DNA of 20,031 nt, taken from contig NW_001915137.1 in NCBI RefSeq assembly GCF_000208925.1, positions 1 to 20,031 of the forward strand. Reading direction: 5' to 3'. The position numbers and the translations under genes are program-made. Below, piece after piece: positions 7,721 to 17,272 of this stretch. The stretch comes from Entamoeba histolytica HM-1:IMSS (taxonomy: Eukaryota > Evosea > Mastigamoebida > Endamoebidae). Below the pieces are notes generated by a model, which was not told the origin of the DNA, did not search any database, and was given only the letters and a program-made list of their open reading frames with translations. Within the stretch, counting starts at the first letter, position 1. Every line of letters starts with the position of its first letter.

Positions 7721-9205
7721 TTATTCAGTTATGCAATACTTTGCATGAAATTGAATTGAAGTTATTTTCTTTAATTGTTCTAATGCATCTTCAATTGATA
7801 TGACTTTATTTTTTGTTGCATCATTTAGTATTTCAATACAATCATCTACAGCCATACATTGTGAAATTGATTTCATTTTATTTCGTTCACCACTAGTCTT
7901 TTTCTGTAATAATATTTTTTGTGGATCAATTTCTTCACATGAATTATTTTCAATCCAACAACTAATCTCACTAATAGCTTTGTTTATTTCATTTATTTTC
8001 TTTTGAAGTTTTTTTTTCTGAATAATTTCATTTTCTTTTTTTCTTCTTTCTTCTTCTTCATGAAGTATTTCTTCAGACTCTTCTTCTTTTTGTATTTTTT
8101 CTTCATCTGTTAAACAACCAGAGGTAAGTTTATTTTCTACTTCTGGTTGGGTCATATAGTGGTTAGGCATAGAAAGGAATGGTGGAGGATTTACTTTAGT
8201 GATAGGGTTATAATTAGCCAAATATGGGTCATCTCCAGGTTTCTTAATACACCCATTCACTTGAACATTTTGTTCTTGAGATTGAAGTGGATATGTTGTT
8301 ATTGGGTTGGTTGAAGTTGTTGTATTTGGGAATGAATTATAATACATTTGTTGTTGTGGGCCAGAGAAAGAGGAATTTAATGAAGGAAAAGAAGTGTTTT
8401 GAACTACATCAGCAGGTACTGATGATTGGAATAATGTTGTATTAAATGGTTGATATTGGGGTTGAGCAGAAGGGTTAATTGAAGTTAAATGATTTGGGTA
8501 GTTATAGTTAGATGATGGTTGTAATGAAGGATTAAATGAAGACATTTCTTGTGAGTAAGGAGGTTTATTTATTATAAACTGACCATAAGAATTAGGTTGG
8601 TATTGTTGTTGAAGAGAGGTAATTCTTTGTTGACAATAAGGAGAACTTGAATTAACAAATTGAGAGGATGTTAATGAACAAGATGAGTTTCTAAAATTAT
8701 TATGTGGGTTAGGCTGAATTGAACTTGTTGAAGCAGTAATTGGATATCCTTGAGGAGTAGTTAGATGACTATTTTGTGCTTGTCTAACTGGAGGATATCT
8801 ACCAAATGAGTTAGCTAAACTTTCTAATACCATTAAAAGATCACTTGAAGGATTCCACTCATCGCCAACTTTCCTAATAACACCATTTTCATCTACTTCA
8901 GGATGTTTTTTAACAATTTCCATTCCCTCACTAATATTACAAATAATTTCAGGTGGTGAAAGTGGATAGTCATAAGGAAATCCAATTAATAAAGGAATAC
9001 CAAATTTTCTACCATTAAATAAAATTGGGAGAAAGCCAGTTAACACTAACAATTGTTTTCCACTAATTCTTGACGTCCATGTGTCAACTCTGAATTGAGG
9101 ATATTTTACATGAATTGATCGAATATCTTGTTCAACTGAATCAAAGTTATTATAATTTTTTTTTATTAGAATGTTAATATTCTTTTCATTGTTTATAGGT
9201 TGCAT
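7721..9205 (-). CDS. TSG101/Vps23-like ESCRT-I subunit (UEV domain)
   Basis: This is a subunit of ESCRT-I, which recognises ubiquitinated cargo and starts multivesicular body sorting. The 494-residue protein begins with a UEV domain (about 10-140) containing GFLPILFNGRKFGIPLLIGF, YPLSPPEI, HPEVDENG and EWNPSSDLLMVLESL, then FGRYPPV. This is an E2-like fold without an evident catalytic Cys. Residues about 141-355 form a long Asn/Gln/Pro/Ser-rich linker with many Tyr. A Glu/Lys-rich coiled coil (about 365-420) and a C-terminal steadiness-box-like region (about 440-494, with CMAVDDCIEILNDA and ISIEDALEQLKKI) follow. This order equals that of TSG101/Vps23, and total length is somewhat greater than human TSG101 (390) because of the linker. 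It is one exon and converges on the Rac gene, with 182 bases between the stops. Confidence 0.9.
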   Translation of the reverse strand: MQPINNEKNINILIKKNYNNFDSVEQDIRSIHVKYPQFRVDTWTSRISGKQLLVLTGFLPILFNGRKFGIPLLIGFPYDYPLSPPEIICNISEGMEIVKKHPEVDENGVIRKVGDEWNPSSDLLMVLESLANSFGRYPPVRQAQNSHLTTPQGYPITASTSSIQPNPHNNFRNSSCSLTSSQFVNSSSPYCQQRITSLQQQYQPNSYGQFIINKPPYSQEMSSFNPSLQPSSNYNYPNHLTSINPSAQPQYQPFNTTLFQSSVPADVVQNTSFPSLNSSFSGPQQQMYYNSFPNTTTSTNPITTYPLQSQEQNVQVNGCIKKPGDDPYLANYNPITKVNPPPFLSMPNHYMTQPEVENKLTSGCLTDEEKIQKEEESEEILHEEEERRKKENEIIQKKKLQKKINEINKAISEISCWIENNSCEEIDPQKILLQKKTSGERNKMKSISQCMAVDDCIEILNDATKNKVISIEDALEQLKKITSIQFHAKYCITE

Positions 9206-9228
9206 TAATTAAAATTAACAAAATTTTA

Positions 9229-9234
9229 AGTTCT
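9229..9234 (-). promoter_or_regulatory. GAACTT core element before the ESCRT-I gene
   Basis: GAACTT on the minus strand ends 23 bases before the TSG101-like start codon, in the context AAAAAGAACTTAAAATT. The AP-2 mu copy at 4072-4077 has nearly the same context and spacing, which supports a shared Entamoeba GAAC element. Confidence 0.5.
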
Positions 9235-9366
9235 TTTTAATTTCTCCTCTCAGTTAAGTCAAAATAAAACGTCATTTTCTCTTATAATTTTCATTTGTCA
9301 TTGGTACTTTTAAAAAACATTAATAAGAAAGAACAAAAAGATAACTATAACTATCAATTAAAAAGT

Positions 9367-9948
9367 TTAATGAAGTCCAACATTAGCAAATACTCCTTTA
9401 ATTTCATTGAAAACTTCATCTGGTCCTCCAAGATGATCAACAACAAAATATGGAAGATTTTTAGCTTTAATAGCTTTAATCATTTCATCATGTTGAGCAT
9501 GATAAACAGCAAGTCTTTTAGCAGCAGCTTCAGTATTATCATCAGCTCTTCCAGATGTTTTTCCTCTTGAAACAATTCTTTGTATAAGAATTTCATCAGG
9601 AATTTCTAAATTAATGACACAAATTTTAGTTTCAGCAGTAGCTTCTTTCAAAAGAGCTTCAAGTTGTGAAACTGCACGTGGATATCCATCAAAAACAATA
9701 ACTTCTTTTTCATTTTTAGCAATAAAATTATTAACCATATTACAAATAATTTCATCAGAAACAAGTTGACCATTACGAATAATATCTTCAACTTTTAATC
9801 CAATTTCTGTTTTGTTTTTAATTTCAGCTCTTAACAAATCACCTGTTGAAATATGAGCAGAAGAATTAAGATGTTTTTCAATATTAGCACATTGAGTACC
9901 TTTTCCAGCTCCTGGTCCACCTAACATAATAAGGAATACTTTAGCCAT
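9367..9948 (-). CDS. Adenylate kinase, short AK1-type
   Basis: This is a cytosolic nucleoside monophosphate kinase, most likely interconverting ATP + AMP and 2 ADP. The 193-residue protein has the P-loop GGPGAGKGT (10-18), the NMP-binding segment STGDLLR (34-40), VFDGYPR (85-91) and the short LID with [11 protein letters not shown] (128-138). Q95, after DGYPRAVS, matches the Gln that reads the adenine of AMP in AK1; UMP-CMP kinases carry an Asn-type motif (DGFPRN) there. For this reason I prefer adenylate kinase, although UMP-CMP kinase remains possible because the two families are close. Length equals AK1 (194) and the long zinc-type LID of bacterial enzymes is absent. No targeting sequence precedes the start. 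The stop lies 161 bases upstream of the ESCRT-I start codon on the same strand. Confidence 0.9.
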
Positions 9949-9969
9949 TTTTACTAATTTAAATTTATT

Positions 9970-9973
9970 GTTC
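9970..9973 (-). promoter_or_regulatory. GAAC element before the adenylate kinase gene
   Basis: The minus strand reads GAAAGAACAATAAATTT, placing GAAC 21 bases before the start codon. It is the third GAAC-type motif at this spacing in the window. A four-base match is weak on its own. Confidence 0.35.
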
Positions 9974-9977
9974 TTTC

Positions 9978-10476
9978 AGTAGTTTTTCTTTAAATATTCT
10001 CTTCTTTTCTTATTAGAAGAAATCTTTTTATTTTATTGGCTATTTTCACTTTGAAAATTTCTTCCACGTCATATAGTAATTTAAAATAAAAGCTACCTTA
10101 AAAAACCCTTGTTTTTTTTTCCTTTTTTGTTTTTTGTTAAGTCAGTTAAAAGTTAAACTATGAAGTATCTCTGTCGTTAAAATAATATTAATTAATGTTA
10201 TTAATAACGAAATATTTCTTTTAAATAAAATATTGGGTTATTTAAACCAATGAAATAGTCAAAAAAAAAAAACAATTGTCATTTAACACAGAAATATTCA
10301 TTTCAATATTTTATTTTTATAGATAAAAATTGTAGCACTTTTTCTGTAAGAAAGACTCAAATTATTATGTTGGTGAAACGAAATTTACTTTGAGGGGTTT
10401 TGCAATTTGGTTTGAATAGTTTTTTAAAAAGACACACCATAATTTTTAGAAGAATTCGAAACTTAAAACAAACAAA
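9978..10476. other. Intergenic region between divergent kinase and LRR genes
   Basis: The region holds A+T-rich DNA with T and A runs and no recognisable gene. A slightly less A+T-rich segment at about 10330-10430 precedes the LRR gene and may contain its promoter, but I find no clear TATTTAAA or GAACTT there. Confidence 0.5.
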
Positions 10477-13400
10477 ATGGAACCGCCTAATCTAACCACC
10501 CCACGGTCACTTCTTACTATAATTCAAAGTCCATTACCATTTACTATTGATAATAGTAAAATTTCTTCAAAATTTATTACTTCTAACTCTTGTTCTTCTT
10601 TAAATGTATCATCAAATTTTGGTGAATTAAATATTCCTGATTTAATGGTTATAGCATTGCAATTAAACCAACAAACAACAAAGGTTTTTCTTAAAATTAA
10701 TAAAAAATGTAAACAAGCAGTTTCACGTCTTAAAATCAATTCTTTCACTGCTCCATTAAATACATTAAAAAAATTTTTTCCAGCAATGGAAACTTTGTAT
10801 TTAGTTAATCCAACAGAAATACCAAAGTTAAAATATCGCTATAAAATATATTCATCTTCACCAGAATTATTTAAAATAATCTCTTCTTTAGAAAGATATA
10901 TTACATCATTACATCTTGTTGTTCAACAAAATTCATCTTTACCATTAAAAAAACTAAAAAATATTGTTGAATTATCATTAGATTTTACTAAAGTATCATT
11001 ACAACAATTAGAGTCTCCTTTATTACGTGAAGCTCGATTATTTCGTTCACCATTTATCAAATCTGTTCATATATATTGTCAACAAAAAGATATTGTATCA
11101 GCACAAAATATTATTGAAGTTTTTAATAGACATTTACCTATTAAAATAATTCTTATTGTTGAAGGACTTACTTTTTATCAGAAAGGTATTGATGCAGTTA
11201 TTGATAATGATTTATTAGAACTAAAAAATGTTTGTGTATTACCTAATGGATCTTATTATATAATAACTGCTAATGTAGTTGAAGAATTTAAGAAATATCT
11301 TCCTTTATCATTAAAAATAAAAAGTACTGATGATTGTGTTTTATTAGATTTATCGGGTTATAATTATTTAACTCATTTAACAATTATTCAGCAAAAATCA
11401 ATGAAATATTTATTGTTACCACAACAATTACATACTTTAAAATTAGAAGATGCTTCTGATTCATTAGTAGATTATCAACATTCTAATATAAAAGAGCTTA
11501 TTCTTTATAATTGTACAATCACTAAACATTATTATTCTGAATCATTAAATAAAATTACTATTCTACATTGTAATTCTGAATATTTAAAAATTCCTATTCC
11601 AACAAAAGATCTTTCAGTTTCTTATTGTAATAATCTTAAAGAAATAGTTATTCCTTCTTCATTAAATAAACTTAGTTTAATTCATTGTATTAATTTAACT
11701 AAGACTAAAGGACTTACTCATTCTAATACTTTAGAACTTGAATTAACCTATTGTCCTTTATTAAAAAAGATTCATATTCCTTCAAGTTTAAACAAACTTT
11801 CTATTACTTCTTGTGAAAAACTTAATCAAAATTTAGTATTAAGAACTGTATTAATAGAAGAAATGAAAATTATATCTTCTCCAAGGTTTAAAGTTAGTGA
11901 AATACCTAATACACTAAGGAATTTACAAATACAAGATTATTGTGAAAAAGAAATTATATTACCTGAGTTTGTTACTGAGTTGAGATTATCTCATTGTGAT
12001 AAACTACAAGCTATCTATTTCCCTAGAGAATTAAAAATATTAAGAATCTATAAATGTCCATTAATATCTTTTGAAGGAATTGAAAATATACATATGAGTA
12101 CTTTAGAAGTAGAAGGAGTAGAAAGAATAGAAAATGTTTTATTACCATTAGGATTAGTATCAATTACATTTATTGATTGTAAATATCTTAGAATATTAGA
12201 TGGAATGGCTGTCCTTACAACATTAAATGAATTAACAATATCTTCATGTCCTCAATTAAGTAATTTAGTATTACCAAAGTCTATTACTCAACTTAATATC
12301 AATAAATGTAAAAATTTAACTTGTATTGATGGAATTGATAAATTAAATATTCCATTTGATGAACTAATTAATCTGTATTATTTATTAGAACATCCTTTAC
12401 TTCCTATTAACGTTACATCCCTTCAACTTGATGGATGGAACTGTCTTTCATTATCAAACATTTTTAGTTTACATCTTGTTGATTTAACAATAAATAATTT
12501 CTCACATTTATCATCATTAACAATTCCTAATTCATTAATAACACTTTCTTTATGTGGATGTAAGTCACTTCAACAATTATCTTTTAAATCTCCTTTATTA
12601 AAGAAGTTAACTATAAATTCATGTACTTCATTAAAGAATGTTTCATTTCCAATGACATTAACATATCTTGTTGTTATTGATTGTTTTGCACTTTCTTTCA
12701 ATAAAATTAATACAATACCATTATATCATCTTGGAATAGAAAATATTACTTCCTTAAAAAGTTTAAAAGTTCCAACAACACTTAAAGTTTTACAAATAGC
12801 ATTTTGTAATGCACTCAATGATATAAACAATTTAAAGAAAATTGATTTAAAAGAAATAGCATTTTTATCATTATATTCTCTAAAGAAAGTTACTCTTCCT
12901 ACAACAATGACTAACTTATTATTAGAAAATTGTGACAATTTGAATAAAATAAAAAATTTAAATAATTGTCCAATTCAAGAATTAAAATTGAGTGGATTAG
13001 ATTCTATTAAATCCATTTCTTTTCCAAAAACTTTAACTAAATTGAGTATTAATTTATGTGAAGAAATTAGTAAGTTAGATAATTTATGTCAATGTAATAT
13101 TTCTGAATTATCAATATTTAAATGTAATAAATTACCATTATTAAATCTACCACAATGTATTACTCGACTACAAATTGATTCTTGTAATTCTATTCATGAA
13201 TTAAACTTAGAAAATTATAAAATTTTTGAATTAGAATTAACTACTTGTGAACTATTAACTAAAATTATTTTCCCAACTACTATTATTTCATTATCAGTTA
13301 CTGGTTGTAATAATTTACTTGAAATAAGTAATTTAGAGTCATTAGACGTTCCATTACATACTGTTTTTAATCTTATTATTAATCTTGAACATCCTATTCT

Positions 13401-14310
13401 TCCACCATCATTTAATGATATTCAAACATTAAATGCTGTAACTGAAAATTTTATTGAAAATGCTTCTCAATCAATAAGTTCTTCATATACTCCTCAGTTA
13501 TCAAAAAATAAATCTAATAGAATAAACCAACCTTTGAATGGTTTCTATGACTCTCCTATTATATCACCACGTTCTCCAAGAAAATTTATTCCATGGGGTT
13601 TATCACCTTCTCCAACTTTTAGTCGTTCACCAAGTCCTCGTTCTCAAAAAATAAATTCTCCACGTTCATTTTATATACCTTCAACATTACCACCAATATT
13701 AGATATAAATGATTTGTTTACAATATCAAATTGGAAATGTCTTGATATTCAAAATTTAAACTCTTTCAATATTGATGGTCTTTATGTTTGTAATTGCATT
13801 AGACTAACAAAACTTGAACCACCACAAACTGTTACTAAATTAATTATTGAAAATTGTATTTCTTTACAATACCTTTCATTAACACCACATCTTATTGAAT
13901 GTTCAATTCATTTTTGTTCTAGTATTAATCAATTATATATTCCACAAACTTTAACTGAATTACATCTACTTCATTGTGAAGAAATAAATGAATTAAAATG
14001 TTTTGAAAATGCAACAAAATTAATTAATTTTTCTGCAAAATACTGTAATCAACTTAGAACTTTAATTATTCCAAAAGGATTAAAAAAGTTTCAAATTGAA
14101 TGTTGTGATAGGTTAGATGAAATTCTTAATATTGAAAATAGTTATATCGAAGAAATGGTAATTGTTGAATGTGATAGTTTAGAAAATATAACATTTCCAT
14201 CGACTTTAATTAAACTCACAATTGAAAAATGTTATTCTTTGCATAAACTTCCGAATCTTCAAAAAATTTGTCCACAACTTACAAGAAGTATGTGTAATAT
14301 TTATAATTAA
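10477..14310 (+). CDS. Large leucine-rich-repeat protein with Ser-Pro-rich insertion
   Basis: I cannot assign a molecular function. The 1277-residue protein has a Ser/Thr/Pro-rich start (1-45). A helical N-terminal domain (about 48-110, with INKKCKQAVSRLKIN and FPAMETLYL) resembles the head domain of Entamoeba LRR/BspA-family proteins. Tandem 20-24-residue leucine-rich repeats then run to the end. The repeat core is roughly IPxSLxxLxIxxCxxL, with a Cys closing most strands (for example IPSSLNKLSITSCEKL). A 330-345-residue block is duplicated: IPFDELINLYYLLEHPLLP with GWNCL (about 630-656) recurs as VPLHTVFNLIINLEHPILP with NWKCL (about 960-1088). In the second copy about 85 residues are inserted, including eight Ser-Pro pairs at about 1025-1062. 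No signal peptide or transmembrane segment is visible, so a cytoplasmic scaffold is the best guess. The start is the first ATG of a single exon. Confidence 0.85.
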   Translation: MEPPNLTTPRSLLTIIQSPLPFTIDNSKISSKFITSNSCSSLNVSSNFGELNIPDLMVIALQLNQQTTKVFLKINKKCKQAVSRLKINSFTAPLNTLKKFFPAMETLYLVNPTEIPKLKYRYKIYSSSPELFKIISSLERYITSLHLVVQQNSSLPLKKLKNIVELSLDFTKVSLQQLESPLLREARLFRSPFIKSVHIYCQQKDIVSAQNIIEVFNRHLPIKIILIVEGLTFYQKGIDAVIDNDLLELKNVCVLPNGSYYIITANVVEEFKKYLPLSLKIKSTDDCVLLDLSGYNYLTHLTIIQQKSMKYLLLPQQLHTLKLEDASDSLVDYQHSNIKELILYNCTITKHYYSESLNKITILHCNSEYLKIPIPTKDLSVSYCNNLKEIVIPSSLNKLSLIHCINLTKTKGLTHSNTLELELTYCPLLKKIHIPSSLNKLSITSCEKLNQNLVLRTVLIEEMKIISSPRFKVSEIPNTLRNLQIQDYCEKEIILPEFVTELRLSHCDKLQAIYFPRELKILRIYKCPLISFEGIENIHMSTLEVEGVERIENVLLPLGLVSITFIDCKYLRILDGMAVLTTLNELTISSCPQLSNLVLPKSITQLNINKCKNLTCIDGIDKLNIPFDELINLYYLLEHPLLPINVTSLQLDGWNCLSLSNIFSLHLVDLTINNFSHLSSLTIPNSLITLSLCGCKSLQQLSFKSPLLKKLTINSCTSLKNVSFPMTLTYLVVIDCFALSFNKINTIPLYHLGIENITSLKSLKVPTTLKVLQIAFCNALNDINNLKKIDLKEIAFLSLYSLKKVTLPTTMTNLLLENCDNLNKIKNLNNCPIQELKLSGLDSIKSISFPKTLTKLSINLCEEISKLDNLCQCNISELSIFKCNKLPLLNLPQCITRLQIDSCNSIHELNLENYKIFELELTTCELLTKIIFPTTIISLSVTGCNNLLEISNLESLDVPLHTVFNLIINLEHPILPPSFNDIQTLNAVTENFIENASQSISSSYTPQLSKNKSNRINQPLNGFYDSPIISPRSPRKFIPWGLSPSPTFSRSPSPRSQKINSPRSFYIPSTLPPILDINDLFTISNWKCLDIQNLNSFNIDGLYVCNCIRLTKLEPPQTVTKLIIENCISLQYLSLTPHLIECSIHFCSSINQLYIPQTLTELHLLHCEEINELKCFENATKLINFSAKYCNQLRTLIIPKGLKKFQIECCDRLDEILNIENSYIEEMVIVECDSLENITFPSTLIKLTIEKCYSLHKLPNLQKICPQLTRSMCNIYN

Positions 14311-14678
14311 TTAATTCATATTATATTTTCTTTTTATATTCAATATTTGAAATATTAAAATCATTTAAATAATAACAATTCACTTAACTTATTATCTCTC
14401 AGAATTTATTGAAATTCATTTTCTTCTTTTGAATTATTTAAAAAGTGTAATTTCTAGAATCTTATTGTAAAAAAATTATTTTATTTCAATAACAACATAA
14501 GTTACAATTTTTATAAATAAACTCATTAAAATTATGTAAATGTTATCAAATTCAACTTTACCATTCCTTTTTTTTCCTAAACATTCTTTTTTATTCAGAT
14601 ATTTTAATGCTGTTTTATTTTTTATTAAACATCATTGAAATTTTTCAAACTTATTAAAAATAATTATTAGTTAGTATT
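14311..14678. other. Intergenic region between LRR and TLDc genes
   Basis: The region contains A+T-rich DNA carrying the 3' end of the LRR gene and the upstream region of the TLDc gene. I see no gene, no C/D box pattern and no clear GAAC or TATTTAAA motif. Confidence 0.5.
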
Positions 14679-15770
14679 ATGCAAGAACCACAACAATTAT
14701 TTCAATCATACATTGTTCAAAATAAAAAATGTCAACAACTCTTAAGTGAAACACAAAATGAGATTCAAAATTTCTATGAATCTCTTAGAGATGAACCTTT
14801 TATTAAAAAAGAGAAAGAAGATTATGATACTTCTATTAAAAGGGGAGAAGGTATTCTTGATAGGTTTGATGAAACATTTAGAAGAGTTGAATTGATTAGA
14901 AACAAAGGAGACACAACATTAAAAGAATTAATCCTTACAAAAAATATATTAAATTGTCTTCTTCATGAAATTGACCGAAAAGAATTAGAACTTATTGAAA
15001 AGAATAACCATATAGTTGACAAGACTATTGGACTAGTGAAAGAAAAGTATCAAAAACAAAATGAGCTAATAAAGAAAAAAATGGATAGTGAAATTAATAG
15101 CTTAAATGATATGAGAAAAAACTATTCTAAGGCTCAAAACATAGTCGAATTTAATACAATGATTGATGAAGAATTGAAACATGAAGAACAGAGAATAAAT
15201 GAACTTCATGAAATATTTTACAGAAAACAGATTGAACAAAATAGAACAATTAATGAAGAAATGAAGCAAATTGAAAGTTGGGCAGGAAAAAAACTTGGAG
15301 ATGTCATTTTTGATTCAAACAAACATAACTGGGGAAGTCAGAGTCAATTTGGTGATTTAATGCAAAACCGTTCAAATTATATTTTGTTAATACAAGATAC
15401 TAATGGAAATAAATTTGGTGGCTGTTTCTACAATACTTTAAACTCTCTTTCTTCTTTTATTTATGACCCAAATTCATTTTTATTTTCAATAAGGTCAAAT
15501 GGTAGATTACCTGGTATGATGAAATTTAATATCAAAGAGGATAACAATTCTATAGAAGTGTACAATAGTCAGAGTACTTGGTTATTATCAGTTGGAATGG
15601 GAGGAAATGGACAACAAGATGATATTTGTATTATGAAAAATGGTTTTGAAAATAAAGAGCAACATAGTGGATGTAAACAAAGTTCGTATGACTACAGAGG
15701 TTATCAAAATGCATTATGTGGATCAAATAATTTTGATATTTTAGAGTTTAAAATGATTCAAATGAAGTAA
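14679..15770 (+). CDS. Coiled-coil TLDc-domain protein
   Basis: The 363-residue protein is a cytoplasmic-looking TLDc protein of unknown role. Residues about 10-200 are charged and helical, with heptad-like Leu/Ile spacing (for example LELIEKNNHIVDKTIGLVKE), and suggest an antiparallel coiled coil. Residues about 201-361 form the TLDc fold: WAGKKLGDVIFDS, NYILLIQDTNGNKFGGCFY, DPNSFLFSIRSNG, SVGMGGNGQQDDICI and a C-terminal GSNNFDILEFKMIQM. TLDc proteins of animals (OXR1, NCOA7, TLDC2) protect against oxidative stress and bind the V-ATPase. Coiled-coil plus TLDc proteins are, to my memory, a multi-member family in Entamoeba, so a direct function should not be transferred. There is no signal peptide or membrane segment. 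The start is the first ATG, in a single exon. Confidence 0.88.
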   Translation: MQEPQQLFQSYIVQNKKCQQLLSETQNEIQNFYESLRDEPFIKKEKEDYDTSIKRGEGILDRFDETFRRVELIRNKGDTTLKELILTKNILNCLLHEIDRKELELIEKNNHIVDKTIGLVKEKYQKQNELIKKKMDSEINSLNDMRKNYSKAQNIVEFNTMIDEELKHEEQRINELHEIFYRKQIEQNRTINEEMKQIESWAGKKLGDVIFDSNKHNWGSQSQFGDLMQNRSNYILLIQDTNGNKFGGCFYNTLNSLSSFIYDPNSFLFSIRSNGRLPGMMKFNIKEDNNSIEVYNSQSTWLLSVGMGGNGQQDDICIMKNGFENKEQHSGCKQSSYDYRGYQNALCGSNNFDILEFKMIQMK

Positions 15771-15884
15771 AAAATGTACTAATTGAAATTTTAGACACAT
15801 TGTTTTGTGTTTATTATATGCTATATTTTTATTCTCCACTACATATTGGATTTAAAATAAATAATAACCAGTTAATTAAGTATT

Positions 15885-15917
15885 AATAGATTTTTCCTCT
15901 ATTGTTCCTGACTCAGG
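15885..15917 (-). other. Hairpins in the LINE 3' untranslated end
   Basis: Just after the endonuclease stop codon (minus strand, 15927) the sequence has a near-palindrome CCTGACTCAGG (15907-15917). A 6-bp hairpin AATAGA/TCTATT with a 7-base loop (15885-15903) follows. Such 3' structures can serve as recognition signals for target-primed reverse transcription in R2-like elements; a role here is inferred. Confidence 0.5.
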
Positions 15918-15926
15918 GGAGACTAA

Positions 15927-16309
15927 TTACATCCCTTCGTCTTCATCTTCTTCTAGCAGCTCTACGGAGTATGTTTGGTTGTGATAGAAGCAGTATTCCA
16001 TGACATCATTCATGTTTTTTATTACAAGGTTTTTTACTTCTTTCTCGATGTTAATCTCAATTTTTATTTCTTTAATTAATTTAATACTTTCTTATTTATT
16101 AATCCATTTATTGAAATTACTACTGGAATTATTCTGACATCTTTTAATTTTTCTATTTTCATTAGAATATTCTTTAATTCTTTATACATATTTCTTTTCT
16201 TCCAATAGGCTTAATTAATATTGTGATCAGCCACAATAGTCATATCAAATATTAGACCAGTTTTATTCTTTTTATCTAATACATATCTGGTATTTTGTGA
16301 TATTTTCAT
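15927..16309 (-). pseudogene. LINE ORF2 remnant: restriction-like endonuclease domain
   Basis: From 16309 the minus strand reads MKISQNTRYVLDKK, then KTGLIFDMTIVADHN. After an in-frame stop at 16213-16211 it continues AYWKKRNMYKELKN and VRIIPVVISINGLINKK. A change of frame near 16080 leads into LIKEIKIEINIEKEVKN, and the region ends in an acidic tail EEDEDEGM with a stop at 15929-15927. This succession is what I expect of the restriction-like endonuclease of R2/R4-type LINEs, where acidic residues in the first segment are catalytic. The stop and frame change make this a pseudogene. Confidence 0.75.
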
Positions 16310-16394
16310 TCACTTTTATGCATTATTTATTTGTTCAATATCATTGTGATATCTTTATATTGGAACACTGTTTTATATGAATTTTTTATATTGA

Positions 16395-16598
16395 TTATTT
16401 CATGTATATTTTCTTATTAATCAATATTATAATGCCTATATGGTCATGTTTTTCTATTTGTGATTTTTTATGACCAATACAAGATAGTAGAATGTGTTCT
16501 ACTGTAGCTATCTTGTCTTTACAAAGTGTTGAGTATTTCAATCTTTCATTTTTCATTATTTTTGATTTTCTTGTACATACAAAATATTGCACCATCAT
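16395..16598 (-). pseudogene. LINE ORF2 remnant: Cys/His finger upstream of endonuclease
   Basis: This open piece of 67 residues contains LCKDKIATVEHILLSC followed by KHDHIGIII. That resembles the CCHC finger between reverse transcriptase and endonuclease in R2/R4 elements, including the EHIL..C core. One expected Cys before LCKD is not evident. It begins without an ATG and is separated from the neighbouring domains by stops. Confidence 0.7.
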
Positions 16599-16993
16599 TG
16601 CATTTTAGTTAATTTGAGAAATGCATTTTTTTAATATTGAATGACTTCCATGCTTTCACTGTATTAGTTTTATCTACTCCTTTTGACTCAAACTATCTTC
16701 TAAAATATCCACTTATTTGATGACACTTCCATTTTTTGATGTATTTATCATTAATTTCTTTATTTCTACTACTACTTCTTTTTCTTTTTTCTTTTCTATC
16801 CCTTCATTTATTATTTCTTCTATTTTTGTTTCATTTATTTTATGAATTGATGTTTTAAATTCTATTCAATATTCCCTTCTTACTGTACCATCTCTCTAAT
16901 ATGTTATTTCCTATTTCACTTTCTCTGGTACAATAGTACATCACTGTTCTTACTAATTCAATAACATATTCGTCCCTTATATTTATTAATCAT

Positions 16994-17272
16994 TCATTTC
17001 TTCTTGAGGGACATACAACCTATCTTTGGAGTTTCACCATTGTATTTTGCCTTTCTTAAGTATTTTCTTATCTCCAAATCAATTTTATCTATGTCAGTGA
17101 TTTTCCAATTTACAACTGATGCTGAATATCTGAAGATAGGGATTACTTCCGTGTTTATTCATGTATTATATCTTCTATTACTACTTTCATCAGTGTTTAT
17201 TTCTTCCATCTTCTGATTCATTTTTTCATTGATGGTTTTACAATTGAAGGTGTCATCAATTTCGTCGGACTG
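16994..17272 (-). pseudogene. LINE ORF2 remnant: reverse transcriptase thumb region
   Basis: The frame of the reverse transcriptase continues after the TAG at 17275-17273 as QSDEIDDTFNCKTINEK. A second stop lies at 17161-17159, and the frame then reads FRYSASVVNWKITDIDK and LEIRKYLRKAKY, typical of the thumb of LINE reverse transcriptases. It ends at a TGA (16996-16994). Two simple nonsense changes therefore split it from the palm. Confidence 0.7.

Noticed and set aside
2615..9948. A functional trafficking gene cluster (AP-2 mu, Rac, TSG101-like)
   Set aside because: The genes lie on both strands with separate upstream regions and are interspersed with unrelated genes. Neighbourhood alone does not support joint function.
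10340..10426. Short plus-strand frame reading SNYYVGETKFTLRGFAIWFE before the LRR gene
   Set aside because: It is under 30 codons, has no ATG and resembles no family. It probably lies in promoter sequence.
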